From MWCR01 sp049325475 (GTDB lineage: Bacteria; Patescibacteriota; Patescibacteriia; 2-12-FULL-60-25): a stretch of DNA of 58,757 nucleotides. Where the stretch lies: positions 1 to 58,757 of the forward strand of contig JBMOLN010000006.1 in the NCBI GenBank assembly GCA_049325475.1. Direction: 5' to 3'. The notes under the pieces are model-generated. The model was not told where the DNA came from and made no database searches. It worked only from the letters and a program-made list of their open reading frames with translations. Below, piece by piece: positions 33,456 to 42,144 of the stretch (position 1 is the first letter of the stretch; the number at the start of each line of letters is the position of its first letter). The position numbers and the translations under genes were made by a program.

Positions 33456-35939
33456 ATGAATTTACTTGTTTCTTACGATTGGCTCAAAGAATATGTGAGC
33501 CTCGATAAATCACGGAGCACGAAGTCCGGAGCACGAAGTATGACGCCGGAGGAGTTTGCGGCCAAGATTTCTTTATCCGGGCCGGCTGTTGAGCATATCT
33601 TGCCATTGGGAGAAGATTTGCAGGGGATTTATGTGGGGAAGATTGAAAAGATTTCGAAGCATCCAAAAGCTGATAAGCTTAAAATCACCGAAGTTGACTT
33701 AGGACGTGGGACGATTGGGACGGGCGACGGGCGACGACGGATAGTGTGCGGAGGATCCAATCTTTATGAAGGGCAGGTGGTTGCTGTTGCTGTGCCCGGG
33801 TCTAAAGTGCGTTGGCATGGAGAAGGGGATGTGGTTGAACTAGAACCTACCGAAATCCGCGGAGAGAAGAGTGAAGGCATGATTTGTGCTGCAAATGAGA
33901 TAGGGCTAGCTGAAGCTTTTCCGCACGAAGAAAAAGAGATTTTAGATTTGGGTAAGGAGATTCCGGATTTAAAAGTCAATAATGGTACGCCCTTGGCCGA
34001 TGCTTTGGGTTTATCTGATGATGTGGTGATGGATATTGAAGTTACATCCAATCGTCCGGATTGTATGGGGCTTGCGGGGATCGCCAGAGAAGCGTCGGCT
34101 ATTTTAAACGTCCCGTTTAAGTACAAACCCAGTGATTTGAAGGCCCCCTTTGTGAAAGGGGGAAGCGAAGGACGAGTAAAGATTTCGATTGATGCTAAGG
34201 ATGCGTGTTCACGTTATATCGGAGTTAAGATGGAGGGCGTGAAAGTCGGGCCATCGCCATGGTGGCTAAAGCGTCGTTTGATTTCTGCAGGTTTCAGACC
34301 AATTAACAATTTGGTTGATATAACAAATTATGTTTTGTATGAAACCGGTCAGCCCATGCATGTATTTGACGCTGATAAACTTTCGGCTTCAGAGATTCAT
34401 GTTCGATATGCAAAGAAAGGTGAAAAGATTTTAGCCTTGGATGGCAAGGAGTATGAATTGCCGGATAGCGTGCTTGTTATTGCAGATGCAGAGAAACCCG
34501 TCGCCATAGCCGGTGTTATGGGCGGGGAAGAGACGGGATCAACCGAGAAGACGACCAATATCGTTTTAGAAGCCGCGACATTTGATCCGGTTGTGGTGCG
34601 CAAAGGTTCGCGTAAGTTGAATTTACAATCTGATTCGCAATTGCGTTTTGAAAAGGGATTGTCACAGATGGGCCCGGGGTCTGCCATGGCACGTGCAGTT
34701 GGGTTAGTAAAAGAACTGGCCGGAGGTGAGGTTGTTGGTGCTCCGGTTGATGTGCAAACCAAGAAATATAAACCGGAAAGTTTTTCGATTGGATTTGATG
34801 AGGTAAATGAATTGATTGGAGTTGAATTGCATAAAAAAGATATGGTTGATATTCTTAAGCGGCTCGGATTCGGGATAAAGGTTGAAGGAAAAAGGATTAA
34901 AGCCGAGGTGCCTTGGTGGAGGGACCACGATATTGAGCTGGGACGTGATTTGGTGGAAGAAATTGCCCGTGTTTATGGCTATCAGAAGATTCCGGCTATT
35001 GTTCCCATGGAAGCAGCTCCCAAGGCTTCGGACGAAGTGGTTGCATGGGAGGATCGGATAAAGAATGTTTTGGCAGGTGCGGGATTTACTGAAATTTTTA
35101 GCAATTCATTTTTATCTAAAGAATTGTTGGAAAAGGCCGATTTTATTTCCAAAGACCTTTTGCATGTGCAAAATCCTTTGACAGTGGAATTGGAAATTAT
35201 GCGGCCCTCGCTGTTACCGCAGATGCTGGATGCGCTGGTTAAAAATCAGGAGCGTGAGGATGTGCTGAGATTGTTTGAGTGTTCGAATGTTTATTTAAGA
35301 CGGGATGGCAAGAAGGGGGAGTGGACTGATTTGCCGGATGAAGACCCGCATTGTGTGATTGGATATGTTGAACACAAAAATGATTCGCCATGGCGCAATG
35401 TTAAAGGCATGGTTGAGTACATTTTTGATTCATTTGATATAAAAAATGTTCACTGGAAGGTGGAATCCAAGGATGATATTTGGCATCCGGGAAGATGCGT
35501 GCAAGCCTATAAAGAAGATGTTCTGTTGGCGACGGTCGGTGAGATTTCACCAAAATACACAGAAAGATTTAAGCTGGAATCACGAGTCGGCGCAGCTCAA
35601 TTGCAAGTTCGTAATATCGTTAAGTTTGCAAAGACTCACAAATCATATACACCGCCTTTAGCATTTCCGGAATCAAAGCGTGATTTGGCAATTGTTGTTT
35701 CGCAAGGTGTTGAGTATCGTGATATTGAGTTGGCGATTTTAAGAGCCGATGATCGTATCCGCGGAGTTGAATGGTTTGATACTTATTCAGGCAAAGGCAT
35801 CGCTGAAGGCAAGAAGTCTGTGGCCATGCATTTAACAATCGGCTCGGCGGAGAAGACGCTGACATCACAAGAAATTGATGGAGTTTTGGAAGATGCGTTA
35901 TTGGCATGTAAAGAGAAGTTTATGGCGGAGTTACGTTAA
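33456..35939 (+). CDS. pheT: Phenylalanyl-tRNA synthetase beta chain
   Basis: 827 residues. The beta chain carries the editing site and binds tRNA. An EMAP-type tRNA-binding domain (about 45-165, YVGKIEKISKHPKADKLKI) is followed by B3/B4 editing (about 225-400), B5 (about 425-495), the catalytic-like core and a C-terminal FDX-ACB domain (about 735-827, FPESKRDLAIVV). Three segments look inserted: residues about 20-28 (RSTKSGARS, 7-base units), about 83-94 (in a loop of the tRNA-binding domain, 7-base units) and about 229-236 (APFVKGGS, encoded by a CCCCCTTT/AAAGGGGG palindrome). The frame is intact throughout. A strong terminator follows. Confidence 0.95.
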   Translation: MNLLVSYDWLKEYVSLDKSRSTKSGARSMTPEEFAAKISLSGPAVEHILPLGEDLQGIYVGKIEKISKHPKADKLKITEVDLGRGTIGTGDGRRRIVCGGSNLYEGQVVAVAVPGSKVRWHGEGDVVELEPTEIRGEKSEGMICAANEIGLAEAFPHEEKEILDLGKEIPDLKVNNGTPLADALGLSDDVVMDIEVTSNRPDCMGLAGIAREASAILNVPFKYKPSDLKAPFVKGGSEGRVKISIDAKDACSRYIGVKMEGVKVGPSPWWLKRRLISAGFRPINNLVDITNYVLYETGQPMHVFDADKLSASEIHVRYAKKGEKILALDGKEYELPDSVLVIADAEKPVAIAGVMGGEETGSTEKTTNIVLEAATFDPVVVRKGSRKLNLQSDSQLRFEKGLSQMGPGSAMARAVGLVKELAGGEVVGAPVDVQTKKYKPESFSIGFDEVNELIGVELHKKDMVDILKRLGFGIKVEGKRIKAEVPWWRDHDIELGRDLVEEIARVYGYQKIPAIVPMEAAPKASDEVVAWEDRIKNVLAGAGFTEIFSNSFLSKELLEKADFISKDLLHVQNPLTVELEIMRPSLLPQMLDALVKNQEREDVLRLFECSNVYLRRDGKKGEWTDLPDEDPHCVIGYVEHKNDSPWRNVKGMVEYIFDSFDIKNVHWKVESKDDIWHPGRCVQAYKEDVLLATVGEISPKYTERFKLESRVGAAQLQVRNIVKFAKTHKSYTPPLAFPESKRDLAIVVSQGVEYRDIELAILRADDRIRGVEWFDTYSGKGIAEGKKSVAMHLTIGSAEKTLTSQEIDGVLEDALLACKEKFMAELR
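33513..33540 (+). repeat. First 7-base repeat tract inside pheT
   Basis: Exactly four heptamers: CGGAGCA, CGAAGTC, CGGAGCA, CGAAGTA. They add nine to ten residues between the first helix and the usual TPEEFAAKISLSG segment. Confidence 0.85.
33702..33736 (+). repeat. Second 7-base repeat tract inside pheT
   Basis: Five heptamers: GGACGTG, GGACGAT, TGGGACG, GGCGACG, GGCGACG, located in a surface loop of the tRNA-binding OB domain. Confidence 0.8.
34144..34162 (+). repeat. Palindrome inside pheT
   Basis: CCCCCTTT-GTG-AAAGGGGG, an 8-bp perfect stem, translated in frame. Similar CCCCCTTT palindromes are dispersed repeats in many bacterial genomes. Confidence 0.75.
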
Positions 35940-35975
35940 ACTGTAAACTATAAACTGCAAAGAGTTAGTATAGTT

Positions 35976-35998
35976 AAAATCGCCAAAATGGCGATTTT
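35976..35998 (+). terminator. Rho-independent terminator of pheT
   Basis: Stem AAAATCGCC / GGCGATTTT, loop AAAAT, 37 bases after the pheT stop. It may also end minus-strand transcription from the ferritin gene. Confidence 0.85.
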
Positions 35999-36109
35999 AT
36001 ATTTCTGACAGGACTTGGTTGTAGATGTTGTTGATTTTTTTACCATGTCGGGATTGGATGGCAACTCTTTGGCTTTGGCGATCATTAGATAGATTTTATC
36101 GTCCGGCAT
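35997..36109 (-). pseudogene. Possible small-gene remnant with a frameshift
   Basis: From the ATG at 36109 the minus strand reads MPDDKIYLMIAKAKELPSNP and then DMVKK. At an A7 run (T7 at 36035-36041 on the plus strand) a shift by one base would give a helix-like ending INNIYNQVLSEI and a stop at 35997-35999. Without the shift the reading becomes Ser/Thr-rich and runs into the terminator. Between this ATG and the ferritin stop another short open stretch (NKSIEISILNIAIRSKDYKEL) ends in a stop. It could be a decayed gene, a real tiny protein with a sequencing indel, or chance. Confidence 0.25.
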
Positions 36110-36186
36110 TTTTCAGCTTTGAGTCAACTCTTTATAATCTTTACTACGAATGGCTATGTTTAAAATTGAGATTTCAATAGACTTGT

Positions 36187-36465
36187 TCAGTTCAGCTCTT
36201 CAACTTCTGCCTTGCCGTGCGCCAATTCGGCAACCTGTTCGGCATCTTTGGATAGAAGCAGAGCTTGGAATTCACCGACATGGGTTTTTTCTTCCTTGGC
36301 GATGTCTTTGAGCATTTCTTTGAGTTTTGGATCTTGCGCTAGAGCTGACATTTGTTCGTAAAGATTGATTGCATCCAGCTCGGCGATTAAGCCGGCGCGG
36401 CAGATTTCTTCATCAATTTGCTCGGGGCTTAGCCCTTCGAGTTTTTTGGGGATATTGCTTAACAT
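36187..36465 (-). CDS. Encapsulin-type ferritin-like (EncFtn) protein
   Basis: 92 residues. The motif pattern EEICRAGLIAELDAINLYEQMSALAQD..LKEMLKDIAKEEKTHVGEFQALLL closely follows the half-ferritin domain found with encapsulin nanocompartments, including the N-terminal domain of the Pyrococcus furiosus encapsulin. In that family Glu (AELDA), Tyr (LYEQM), Glu (KEEK) and His (THVGEF) contribute to a di-iron ferroxidase site formed at a dimer interface. The chain has only two long helices, so it must assemble as a multimer. No encapsulin shell gene is in the window. Iron oxidation or peroxide protection is the expected role. Upstream is an AATTACG-type repeat tract. Confidence 0.85.
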   Translation of the reverse strand: MLSNIPKKLEGLSPEQIDEEICRAGLIAELDAINLYEQMSALAQDPKLKEMLKDIAKEEKTHVGEFQALLLSKDAEQVAELAHGKAEVEELN

Positions 36466-36584
36466 AACATTTTTAATTACGAATTACCGATTACCAAATA
36501 CCAATGTATGTGGTCTTCGACATAACTATATTACCGTGAGTGCCTTTTTGCAAGTCTGACAAGATATGTTTTTTTATTCACACC

Positions 36585-36620
36585 TTAGGCGTCGATACGT
36601 CGGACGTCGATACGTCGTTG
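36585..36620. repeat. CGATACGTCG repeat tract
   Basis: Units CGTCGATA/CGTCGGACGTCGATACGTCG with a period of seven to eight, just upstream of an extended -10 box. A relative, GTCTATA units, is at 36950-36982. Confidence 0.65.
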
Positions 36621-36629
36621 TGGTATAAT
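36621..36629 (+). promoter_or_regulatory. Extended -10 box, leaderless start
   Basis: TGG-TATAAT (TGnTATAAT), ending nine bases before the ATG at 36639. Confidence 0.7.
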
Positions 36630-36638
36630 TAAGTCACT

Positions 36639-36944
36639 ATGATTGATTTACCGTCAGCGCAAGCGTTTTTCTGGTTATGTTTCGGTGTTGGAATATTTTT
36701 AGTTGCAGCATTTTTAAGCTGGTGTTTGTTTGAGGTTGCGCGTTTGATCCGCCAGAGCAATGAAGTTGTTTCTCATGTCCGAGAGGTGGTTGCCGGAATT
36801 GAGGAGGATTTTAACGAATTGAAAGATAAATTCGGTACAGTAATCGGCAATGTTGCGGGCATGGCCAAAGGCGCATCAAAAATTTCAGGGTTGATAGAAG
36901 AGTTTAAGCCGGAGAAAACAAAGAAGAGAACGAAAAAGTCATAA
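36639..36944 (+). CDS. Small membrane-anchored coiled-coil protein (DUF948-like)
   Basis: 101 residues. One N-terminal membrane helix (about 9-32, FFWLCFGVGIFLVAAFLSWCLF) is followed by a cytoplasmic amphipathic helix (RQSNEVVSHVREVVAGIEEDFNELKDKFGTVIGNVAGMAK) and a Lys-rich tail (KPEKTKKRTKKS). This architecture matches small DUF948-type proteins, which have no known biochemical function. The start is fixed by the extended -10 box nine bases upstream. Confidence 0.7.
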   Translation: MIDLPSAQAFFWLCFGVGIFLVAAFLSWCLFEVARLIRQSNEVVSHVREVVAGIEEDFNELKDKFGTVIGNVAGMAKGASKISGLIEEFKPEKTKKRTKKS

Positions 36945-37054
36945 CGTTATTACGTCTATAAGTCGGAAGTCTATACGTCCTTAGTTGGGCGGTTTTTTGA
37001 TACTTGATAAACAAGAACGCGCTGGGTAAGATAAATCAAATTGATTTTTAAGTA

Positions 37055-37115
37055 TTTTGGCAGGCCACGTCGTTCGCGAACGACCCGGCAGGCTTTATGC
37101 CGTCAGCCGGATCAT
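37055..37115. repeat. Palindromic insertion upstream of dnaE
   Basis: A perfect 16-base palindrome GTCGTTCGCGAACGAC (37069-37084) within longer imperfect arms (GGCAGGCC.. / ..CCGGCAGGC). The same 16 bases occur at 58571-58586. Confidence 0.8.
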
Positions 37116-37120
37116 TCTAT

Positions 37121-40100
37121 ATGTCTAATATCGAAAACAACACATTAACTGTTGAGGAAGTTAAAAAATCTCCGTTTGTACACTTGCATGTGCATAGCAT
37201 GTATTCGTTATCGGATGCGCTTTCCAGTCCCAAACAAATCGCGCATAAAGCCAAAGATCTGGGTTATGATGCCATTGCTCTAACGGATCACCGCAGTTTG
37301 TACGGAGCGGTTGATTTTTACCAGGCTTGCGAAAAAGAAGGAATCAAACCGATAATTGGAGTTGAGGCGGAAATCGCGCCAAATTCTTTACATGATAAGC
37401 GTCCGCGTATTGATGACTGGACGTATCATTTAACATTATTGGCTGAAAATTTTACAGGCTATCAAAATTTGTTAAAGCTGGTCTCCATGTCTTTTTTGGA
37501 GGGTTTTTATTATAAAGCCAGGATGGATAAACAGGTATTAAAAGAAAATCATGAAGGTATAATCGCTTTGTCCGGATGTCTGAAAGGAGAGATTCCCAAA
37601 GCTTGCAATGAGGAGGATTTGGAAAAGGCCAAGAAAGCTCTGGAAAAGTATCAAGATATTTTTGGCAAGGACAATTTTTTCTTGGAGCTTGTTTATCATC
37701 CCGATTCGCCGACGCAGATTCATGTAAACAATAATTTGATTAAACTGGCAAAGATGACAGGCGCGCCTTTGGTCGCTACACGGGATTCGCATTATTTGGA
37801 AATCGATGATGCGGAGGCGCAGGATGCTTTGCAGTGCATTCATGCGGGTAAGTTGTTATCCGACACGAATCGATATTCAATCCGCAACATGGATCACTCA
37901 TTGAGTCCGCCGGATGAGATGGTGAAGGCGTTTGTCGACGTGCCGGAGGCGATTGAGAATACCAGAAAGATTGCGGACAGATGCAATGTAAAATTGGAAT
38001 TGGGTATCAATTTATTGCCTACATTTCCGGTTCCGGAAGGTGAGACGGAAATGAGTTATTTGCGCAAATTGGCAATGGAAGGCGTGAAAGAGCGTTACGG
38101 TGATCCGCCGCCGAAGGAAGCGTTGGACAGGGCAGAATATGAACTTTCAGTGGTAGAGAATATGGGGTTTCCGGGATACTTTTTAATTGTGAATGATTAC
38201 GTTGTCTGGGCCAAGCAGAATAATGTGATTGTGGGTCCGGGGCGCGGATCGGCGGCCGGTTCGATTTTGGCTTATGCTTTGCACATAACAAATTTGGATC
38301 CGTTAAAGTACGGGCTTCTGTTTGAGAGGTTTTTAAATCCCGACCGTATCAGCATGCCCGATGTGGATATGGATTTTGACGATGTTAAGCGTAAAGATGT
38401 TATTCAGTATGTGACCGATAAATACGGAGCGGACCGCGTAGCGGGTATCATTACTTTTGGGACAATGGCGGCTCGGGCGGCTGTGCGCGATGTGGGGCGC
38501 GTTTTGGGATGGACATTCCAAGAGGTGGACAGAGTTGCCAAAGCGGTGCCGCCGCCGGTGCAAGGACGTAATATACCCATTGCCACGTCGCGCAGGGAGA
38601 ATCCGGAATTAAAGGCCATGGACGAATCCGACCCAAAAGTGGCTCAATTGCTGGATTTGGCTTCCAAGCTGGAAGGCACGGCCAGGCATGCCAGCCAGCA
38701 TGCTTGCGGTATTGTTATTGCTCCAAAACCATTGGAGGAGTACGCGCCATTGCAGAAAGCGCAAGGCGGGGATGTTGAGCAGGTTGTTCAATATTCGCTA
38801 AAGCCGGCCGAAGCTGTTGGTTTGCTTAAGATGGATTTTTTGGGTTTATCAAACCTTACAATTATCCGCGAAGCGTTGGAGATAATAGAAGCTGTGCATG
38901 GCGACATAGTTGTCATGGATGAGATTCCTTTGGATGATGAAAAAACTTATGAGCTTTTAGGCAAAGCTGAGACTACGGGTGTTTTTCAGCTGGAATCCGA
39001 CGGAATGAAACGTTATATCCGCGAGCTCAAACCCACGGTAATTGACGATATAATCGCCATGGTGGCTTTGTACCGGCCGGGGCCTATGCAATTTATTGAT
39101 TCATTCATCGCTCGCAAGCACGGCAAGGAAAAGGTGAAGTACATGCATCCGTTAACGGAGAATGCTTTGGCGCAAACTTACGGCATCCCTGTTTATCAAG
39201 AGCAAGTCATGCAAGTGAGTAAAGACATGGCGGGCTTTACGGGCGGCGAGGCCGATACTTTGCGCAAAGCCATGGGCAAAAAAATCGCGGAGCTGATGGT
39301 GAAGATGCGGGAGAAGTTTATTTTGGGTTCGGTGAATAACGGCGTAGAAAAGGGGATTGCCGAAGCTGTTTTTAATCAATTCGAAGAATTTGCGGCTTAT
39401 GGATTCAACAAATCGCACGCGGCTTGCTATGCGTATATCGCTTACCAAACAGCGTATTTAAAAGCGCACTGGCCGGAGAGTTTTATGGCCGCTTTGTTAA
39501 ATTCCGACTGCTTGAATCTGGATCGTATTACTATTGAAGTTGAGGAATGCCGGCGCATGGGAATGACTGTTTTGCCTCCGGATGTTAATGAATCTTTTGC
39601 CGGTTTTTCGGTTGTAAAAGATACGGTACAGCCATCCGCGGAACGCGAAAAAGGAGCCAGAGGAACGGTGCGGTTCGGGCTTTTGGCAATAAAAGGCTTA
39701 GGTCACGATGTAGTGGAAGTCATTATTAAAGAAAGAAAAGAAAACGGAACGTATAAAGACATTGTTGATTTTATCAGCAGGATTAAAGGGAAGTACATAA
39801 ATCGCAAGTCATTGGAATCGCTAATCAGATCCGGTGCCATGGATTGTTTTGCGGAGAGAGGATCGCTGTATTATAACATCGAAACATTGCTGGATTTTCA
39901 TAAGCAGATAGAAAGAGAAGAGGCTTCGGGGCAGTTTAATTTGTTCGCGCAAAACGAAGGTGACAGGAAAAAGCATTTGGTTTTGCGGCAATCGCCGGAA
40001 GTATCCCAGCAGGAGATGCTGGCTTGGGAAAAAGAATTATTGGGACTTTATGTTTCCGAGCATCCATTTAAGGAGTACGTTAAAAAATTGGCGGATTTCA

Positions 40101-40681
40101 CCATACCGCTTGCGGATTTGTTTCAATATAAACAAGAAAAGAAGGTAAGGGTGGCCGGTATTATCGCCGCGTCAAAAAAAATTTATACCAAAAAGAATGA
40201 ACCCATGATGTTTTGCCGGCTGGAGGATGGCACTACGGATTGCGAGGTTGTGGTTTTTCCCAGAGTTTTACAAGATTCGGCTGAATGCTGGCAGAATGAA
40301 AATATGGTTGTGGTGAGCGGGCGGCCTTCAGAGGACGATGGGAAGATGAAAGTTTTGGCGGAAACGGCTTTTATTTTAACACAAGATAATATTGATGATT
40401 TGAGGATTGGCGCGCCGGTTGAAGAGGAATCCGATGATGATGGGGCGGGCGGCAAAAAAAGCGGTGCGGTTAGTCTGCATGTGGCGGCGACTTTGCCCGA
40501 GACCTCGATTAGAAAGCTGCGCATGATTTTTGATGCTAATCCGGGAATTTCGCGTGTGGATTTTATTATTGACGATGTGGGAGGCAGGCGCAAAGTGACA
40601 TCATCGGCAAAGATACAACTTTCACCAGAGGTAATCGCGGAAATCGAACAGATTTTGGGGCCGAGAACTGTTACTTTTTGA
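37121..40681 (+). CDS. dnaE: DNA polymerase III alpha subunit
   Basis: 1186 residues from the ATG at 37121. An in-frame ATG eight codons upstream lies inside a palindromic insertion and is unlikely. It is the replicative polymerase. The PHP domain begins at HLHVHSMYSLSDAL (residue 21). Polymerase catalytic aspartates lie in PDVDMDFDD near 415, next to GPGRGSAAGSILAYAL. Helix-hairpin-helix and beta-clamp-binding regions (QFNLF near 945) follow, then an OB domain (VRVAGIIAASKKIYTKKNEPM), and a C-terminal 100-residue domain after an acidic linker. Length and order match DnaE1. No 3'-5' exonuclease domain is present. Confidence 0.96.
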   Translation: MSNIENNTLTVEEVKKSPFVHLHVHSMYSLSDALSSPKQIAHKAKDLGYDAIALTDHRSLYGAVDFYQACEKEGIKPIIGVEAEIAPNSLHDKRPRIDDWTYHLTLLAENFTGYQNLLKLVSMSFLEGFYYKARMDKQVLKENHEGIIALSGCLKGEIPKACNEEDLEKAKKALEKYQDIFGKDNFFLELVYHPDSPTQIHVNNNLIKLAKMTGAPLVATRDSHYLEIDDAEAQDALQCIHAGKLLSDTNRYSIRNMDHSLSPPDEMVKAFVDVPEAIENTRKIADRCNVKLELGINLLPTFPVPEGETEMSYLRKLAMEGVKERYGDPPPKEALDRAEYELSVVENMGFPGYFLIVNDYVVWAKQNNVIVGPGRGSAAGSILAYALHITNLDPLKYGLLFERFLNPDRISMPDVDMDFDDVKRKDVIQYVTDKYGADRVAGIITFGTMAARAAVRDVGRVLGWTFQEVDRVAKAVPPPVQGRNIPIATSRRENPELKAMDESDPKVAQLLDLASKLEGTARHASQHACGIVIAPKPLEEYAPLQKAQGGDVEQVVQYSLKPAEAVGLLKMDFLGLSNLTIIREALEIIEAVHGDIVVMDEIPLDDEKTYELLGKAETTGVFQLESDGMKRYIRELKPTVIDDIIAMVALYRPGPMQFIDSFIARKHGKEKVKYMHPLTENALAQTYGIPVYQEQVMQVSKDMAGFTGGEADTLRKAMGKKIAELMVKMREKFILGSVNNGVEKGIAEAVFNQFEEFAAYGFNKSHAACYAYIAYQTAYLKAHWPESFMAALLNSDCLNLDRITIEVEECRRMGMTVLPPDVNESFAGFSVVKDTVQPSAEREKGARGTVRFGLLAIKGLGHDVVEVIIKERKENGTYKDIVDFISRIKGKYINRKSLESLIRSGAMDCFAERGSLYYNIETLLDFHKQIEREEASGQFNLFAQNEGDRKKHLVLRQSPEVSQQEMLAWEKELLGLYVSEHPFKEYVKKLADFTIPLADLFQYKQEKKVRVAGIIAASKKIYTKKNEPMMFCRLEDGTTDCEVVVFPRVLQDSAECWQNENMVVVSGRPSEDDGKMKVLAETAFILTQDNIDDLRIGAPVEEESDDDGAGGKKSGAVSLHVAATLPETSIRKLRMIFDANPGISRVDFIIDDVGGRRKVTSSAKIQLSPEVIAEIEQILGPRTVTF

Positions 40682-40847
40682 TAACCAATAACCAATCTCA
40701 CCCCTACGCTGAAGCTTCGGGGTGCGCGCCAATATCCAATCAATTACCAATGATCAAAATTACAATAACTAATTGGTTATTTAGTTAGAAAAATTGAAGA
40801 TTTATTGGTGATTGGAATTTGATGATTGGATATTACAGCATTTATGG
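40682..40847. repeat. AACCAAT repeat tract, arm-variable hairpin and dispersed repeat
   Basis: AACCAAT/ATCCAAT units flank the hairpin CACCCC-TACGCTGAAGCTTC-GGGGTG (40698-40723). The right part 40771-40815 (AATTGGTTATTTAG.. then AAAATTGAAGATTTATTGG) repeats at 48543-48588. Confidence 0.75.
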
Positions 40848-40853
40848 TATAAT
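40845..40853 (+). promoter_or_regulatory. Extended -10 box, leaderless start
   Basis: TGG-TATAAT, ending nine bases before the ATG at 40863. It lies downstream of the longer reading frame's TTG start, which is therefore excluded. Confidence 0.7.
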
Positions 40854-40862
40854 GCTGTTATT

Positions 40863-42047
40863 ATGGCGATAAAATTATCTCGCGGGAGTTCCCGTGGTAC
40901 TTTTCCACAACCTCCGGCACCCAAGTTATTTCGGAATATAGCCGTCACCTTTGTTTTGATAACCGTGGCAGTAATAGCCATTGCTTTATGGACTTCATCT
41001 GTTAAAGCCCGGGTTTATGTAAAAGTGGATAAAGAGCCGGTGGCAATGGATGCTATGATAGAAATAGCTCCGTCCCCAATGCAAAATCAAATTCAGGGCC
41101 GTGTCGTGAACGGATCTTTTGCGGAAGCAAAAGAATTTACAGTGGAAGTTAAAGAGGTTGCCGACGTGGTTGCCAGGGAGCCGAGCATTACTACGGGTAA
41201 AGTAAAAATTATAAATAATTATTCCAAAGATCAGCCATTGGTTGTTAAGACGCGTTTGCATACCGCGGATAAAAAGCAATTTAGAATTCAGGATTCCGTT
41301 GTTGTTCCGGCCGGCGGATCGGTGGAAGTGACGGCTGTGTCGGATGAAGCGGGTTTTCAGTATGAAATACCAGTAAAGACAAAATTGACCATTCCCGGAC
41401 TATGGGATGGCTTGCAGGATAAGATTTACGCGGAATCGTTAACGGCTTTTTCCGGCGGCGGCATACCCAAAGGACCTGTAAGGATCGTTACCGCTGATGC
41501 CGTGACCGGAGCTTATGACGAGTTGTACGGAATAGCTTTGGAAAAAGCCAAACAAACTTTAATTTTGGAGGCCGGGGCTGATCCGGCATGGGAATCGGTA
41601 TTTTTAGTTACTGAGGCTAAAAAGCAGAGCAATGCGGCGGTAGGCGAGGAGGCTGACAGCTTTTTGGCGCAGGTTAAACTGGATGTGACGGCGGTTTTCT
41701 TCCCCAAAGACGATGTAGTTGCGTTGGTGCAAACCAGATTGCAAGAAAAGATGCCGCAAGGTTATACCTTAGGAGATGTTGATATGGCGCAAATTACATT
41801 CAGGCTTGAGGGAGCTGATGAAACCAGAGGCGTCGCAACATTAGCCGTATCGGCGGAAGCTAACAGCCAATTGACAGAGTCAAGTCCGGCATTAAAAAAG
41901 GATGGTATAGTGGGATTGCCGCTTGATGAAGTGATTCGGAAATGGTCTGCAATTGACGGGGTTCAGGAGGTTGATGTGATTTTGGAACCAAGCTGGGTGC
42001 ACCGGTTGCCGAGCATGAAAGATAAAATCAGCGTCATTGTTAAATGA
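40863..42047 (+). CDS. Membrane-anchored extracellular beta-rich protein, unknown function
   Basis: 394 residues. A short basic cytoplasmic N-terminus (AIKLSRGSSRGTFPQPPAP) is followed by one membrane helix (about 27-50) and a long extracytoplasmic part rich in short beta strands (VKIINNYSKDQPLVVKTRLHTADKKQFRIQ..VVVPAGGSVEVTAVSDE). This part resembles the baseplate-J-like/Ig-like membrane proteins often annotated in Parcubacteria. A GIPKGPVRIVTAD linker leads to a second alpha/beta half. No cysteine or catalytic motif is visible. Its start is fixed by the extended -10 box. It lies alone between dnaE and the thrS leader. Confidence 0.7.
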   Translation: MAIKLSRGSSRGTFPQPPAPKLFRNIAVTFVLITVAVIAIALWTSSVKARVYVKVDKEPVAMDAMIEIAPSPMQNQIQGRVVNGSFAEAKEFTVEVKEVADVVAREPSITTGKVKIINNYSKDQPLVVKTRLHTADKKQFRIQDSVVVPAGGSVEVTAVSDEAGFQYEIPVKTKLTIPGLWDGLQDKIYAESLTAFSGGGIPKGPVRIVTADAVTGAYDELYGIALEKAKQTLILEAGADPAWESVFLVTEAKKQSNAAVGEEADSFLAQVKLDVTAVFFPKDDVVALVQTRLQEKMPQGYTLGDVDMAQITFRLEGADETRGVATLAVSAEANSQLTESSPALKKDGIVGLPLDEVIRKWSAIDGVQEVDVILEPSWVHRLPSMKDKISVIVK

Positions 42048-42109
42048 CGCTAGATACCAGACGATAGTCGCTAGTTTTTAGATTTCATTTTTTTCTATAG
42101 CAAAGATAT

Positions 42110-42138
42110 TTGACTAACTAAAAAGCTTAAGTTATTAT
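42110..42138 (+). promoter_or_regulatory. Sigma70 promoter of the thrS leader
   Basis: TTGACT (42110-42115), 17-base spacer, TATTAT (42133-42138); transcription should start near 42145. Confidence 0.8.
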
Positions 42139-42144
42139 AGTTTT

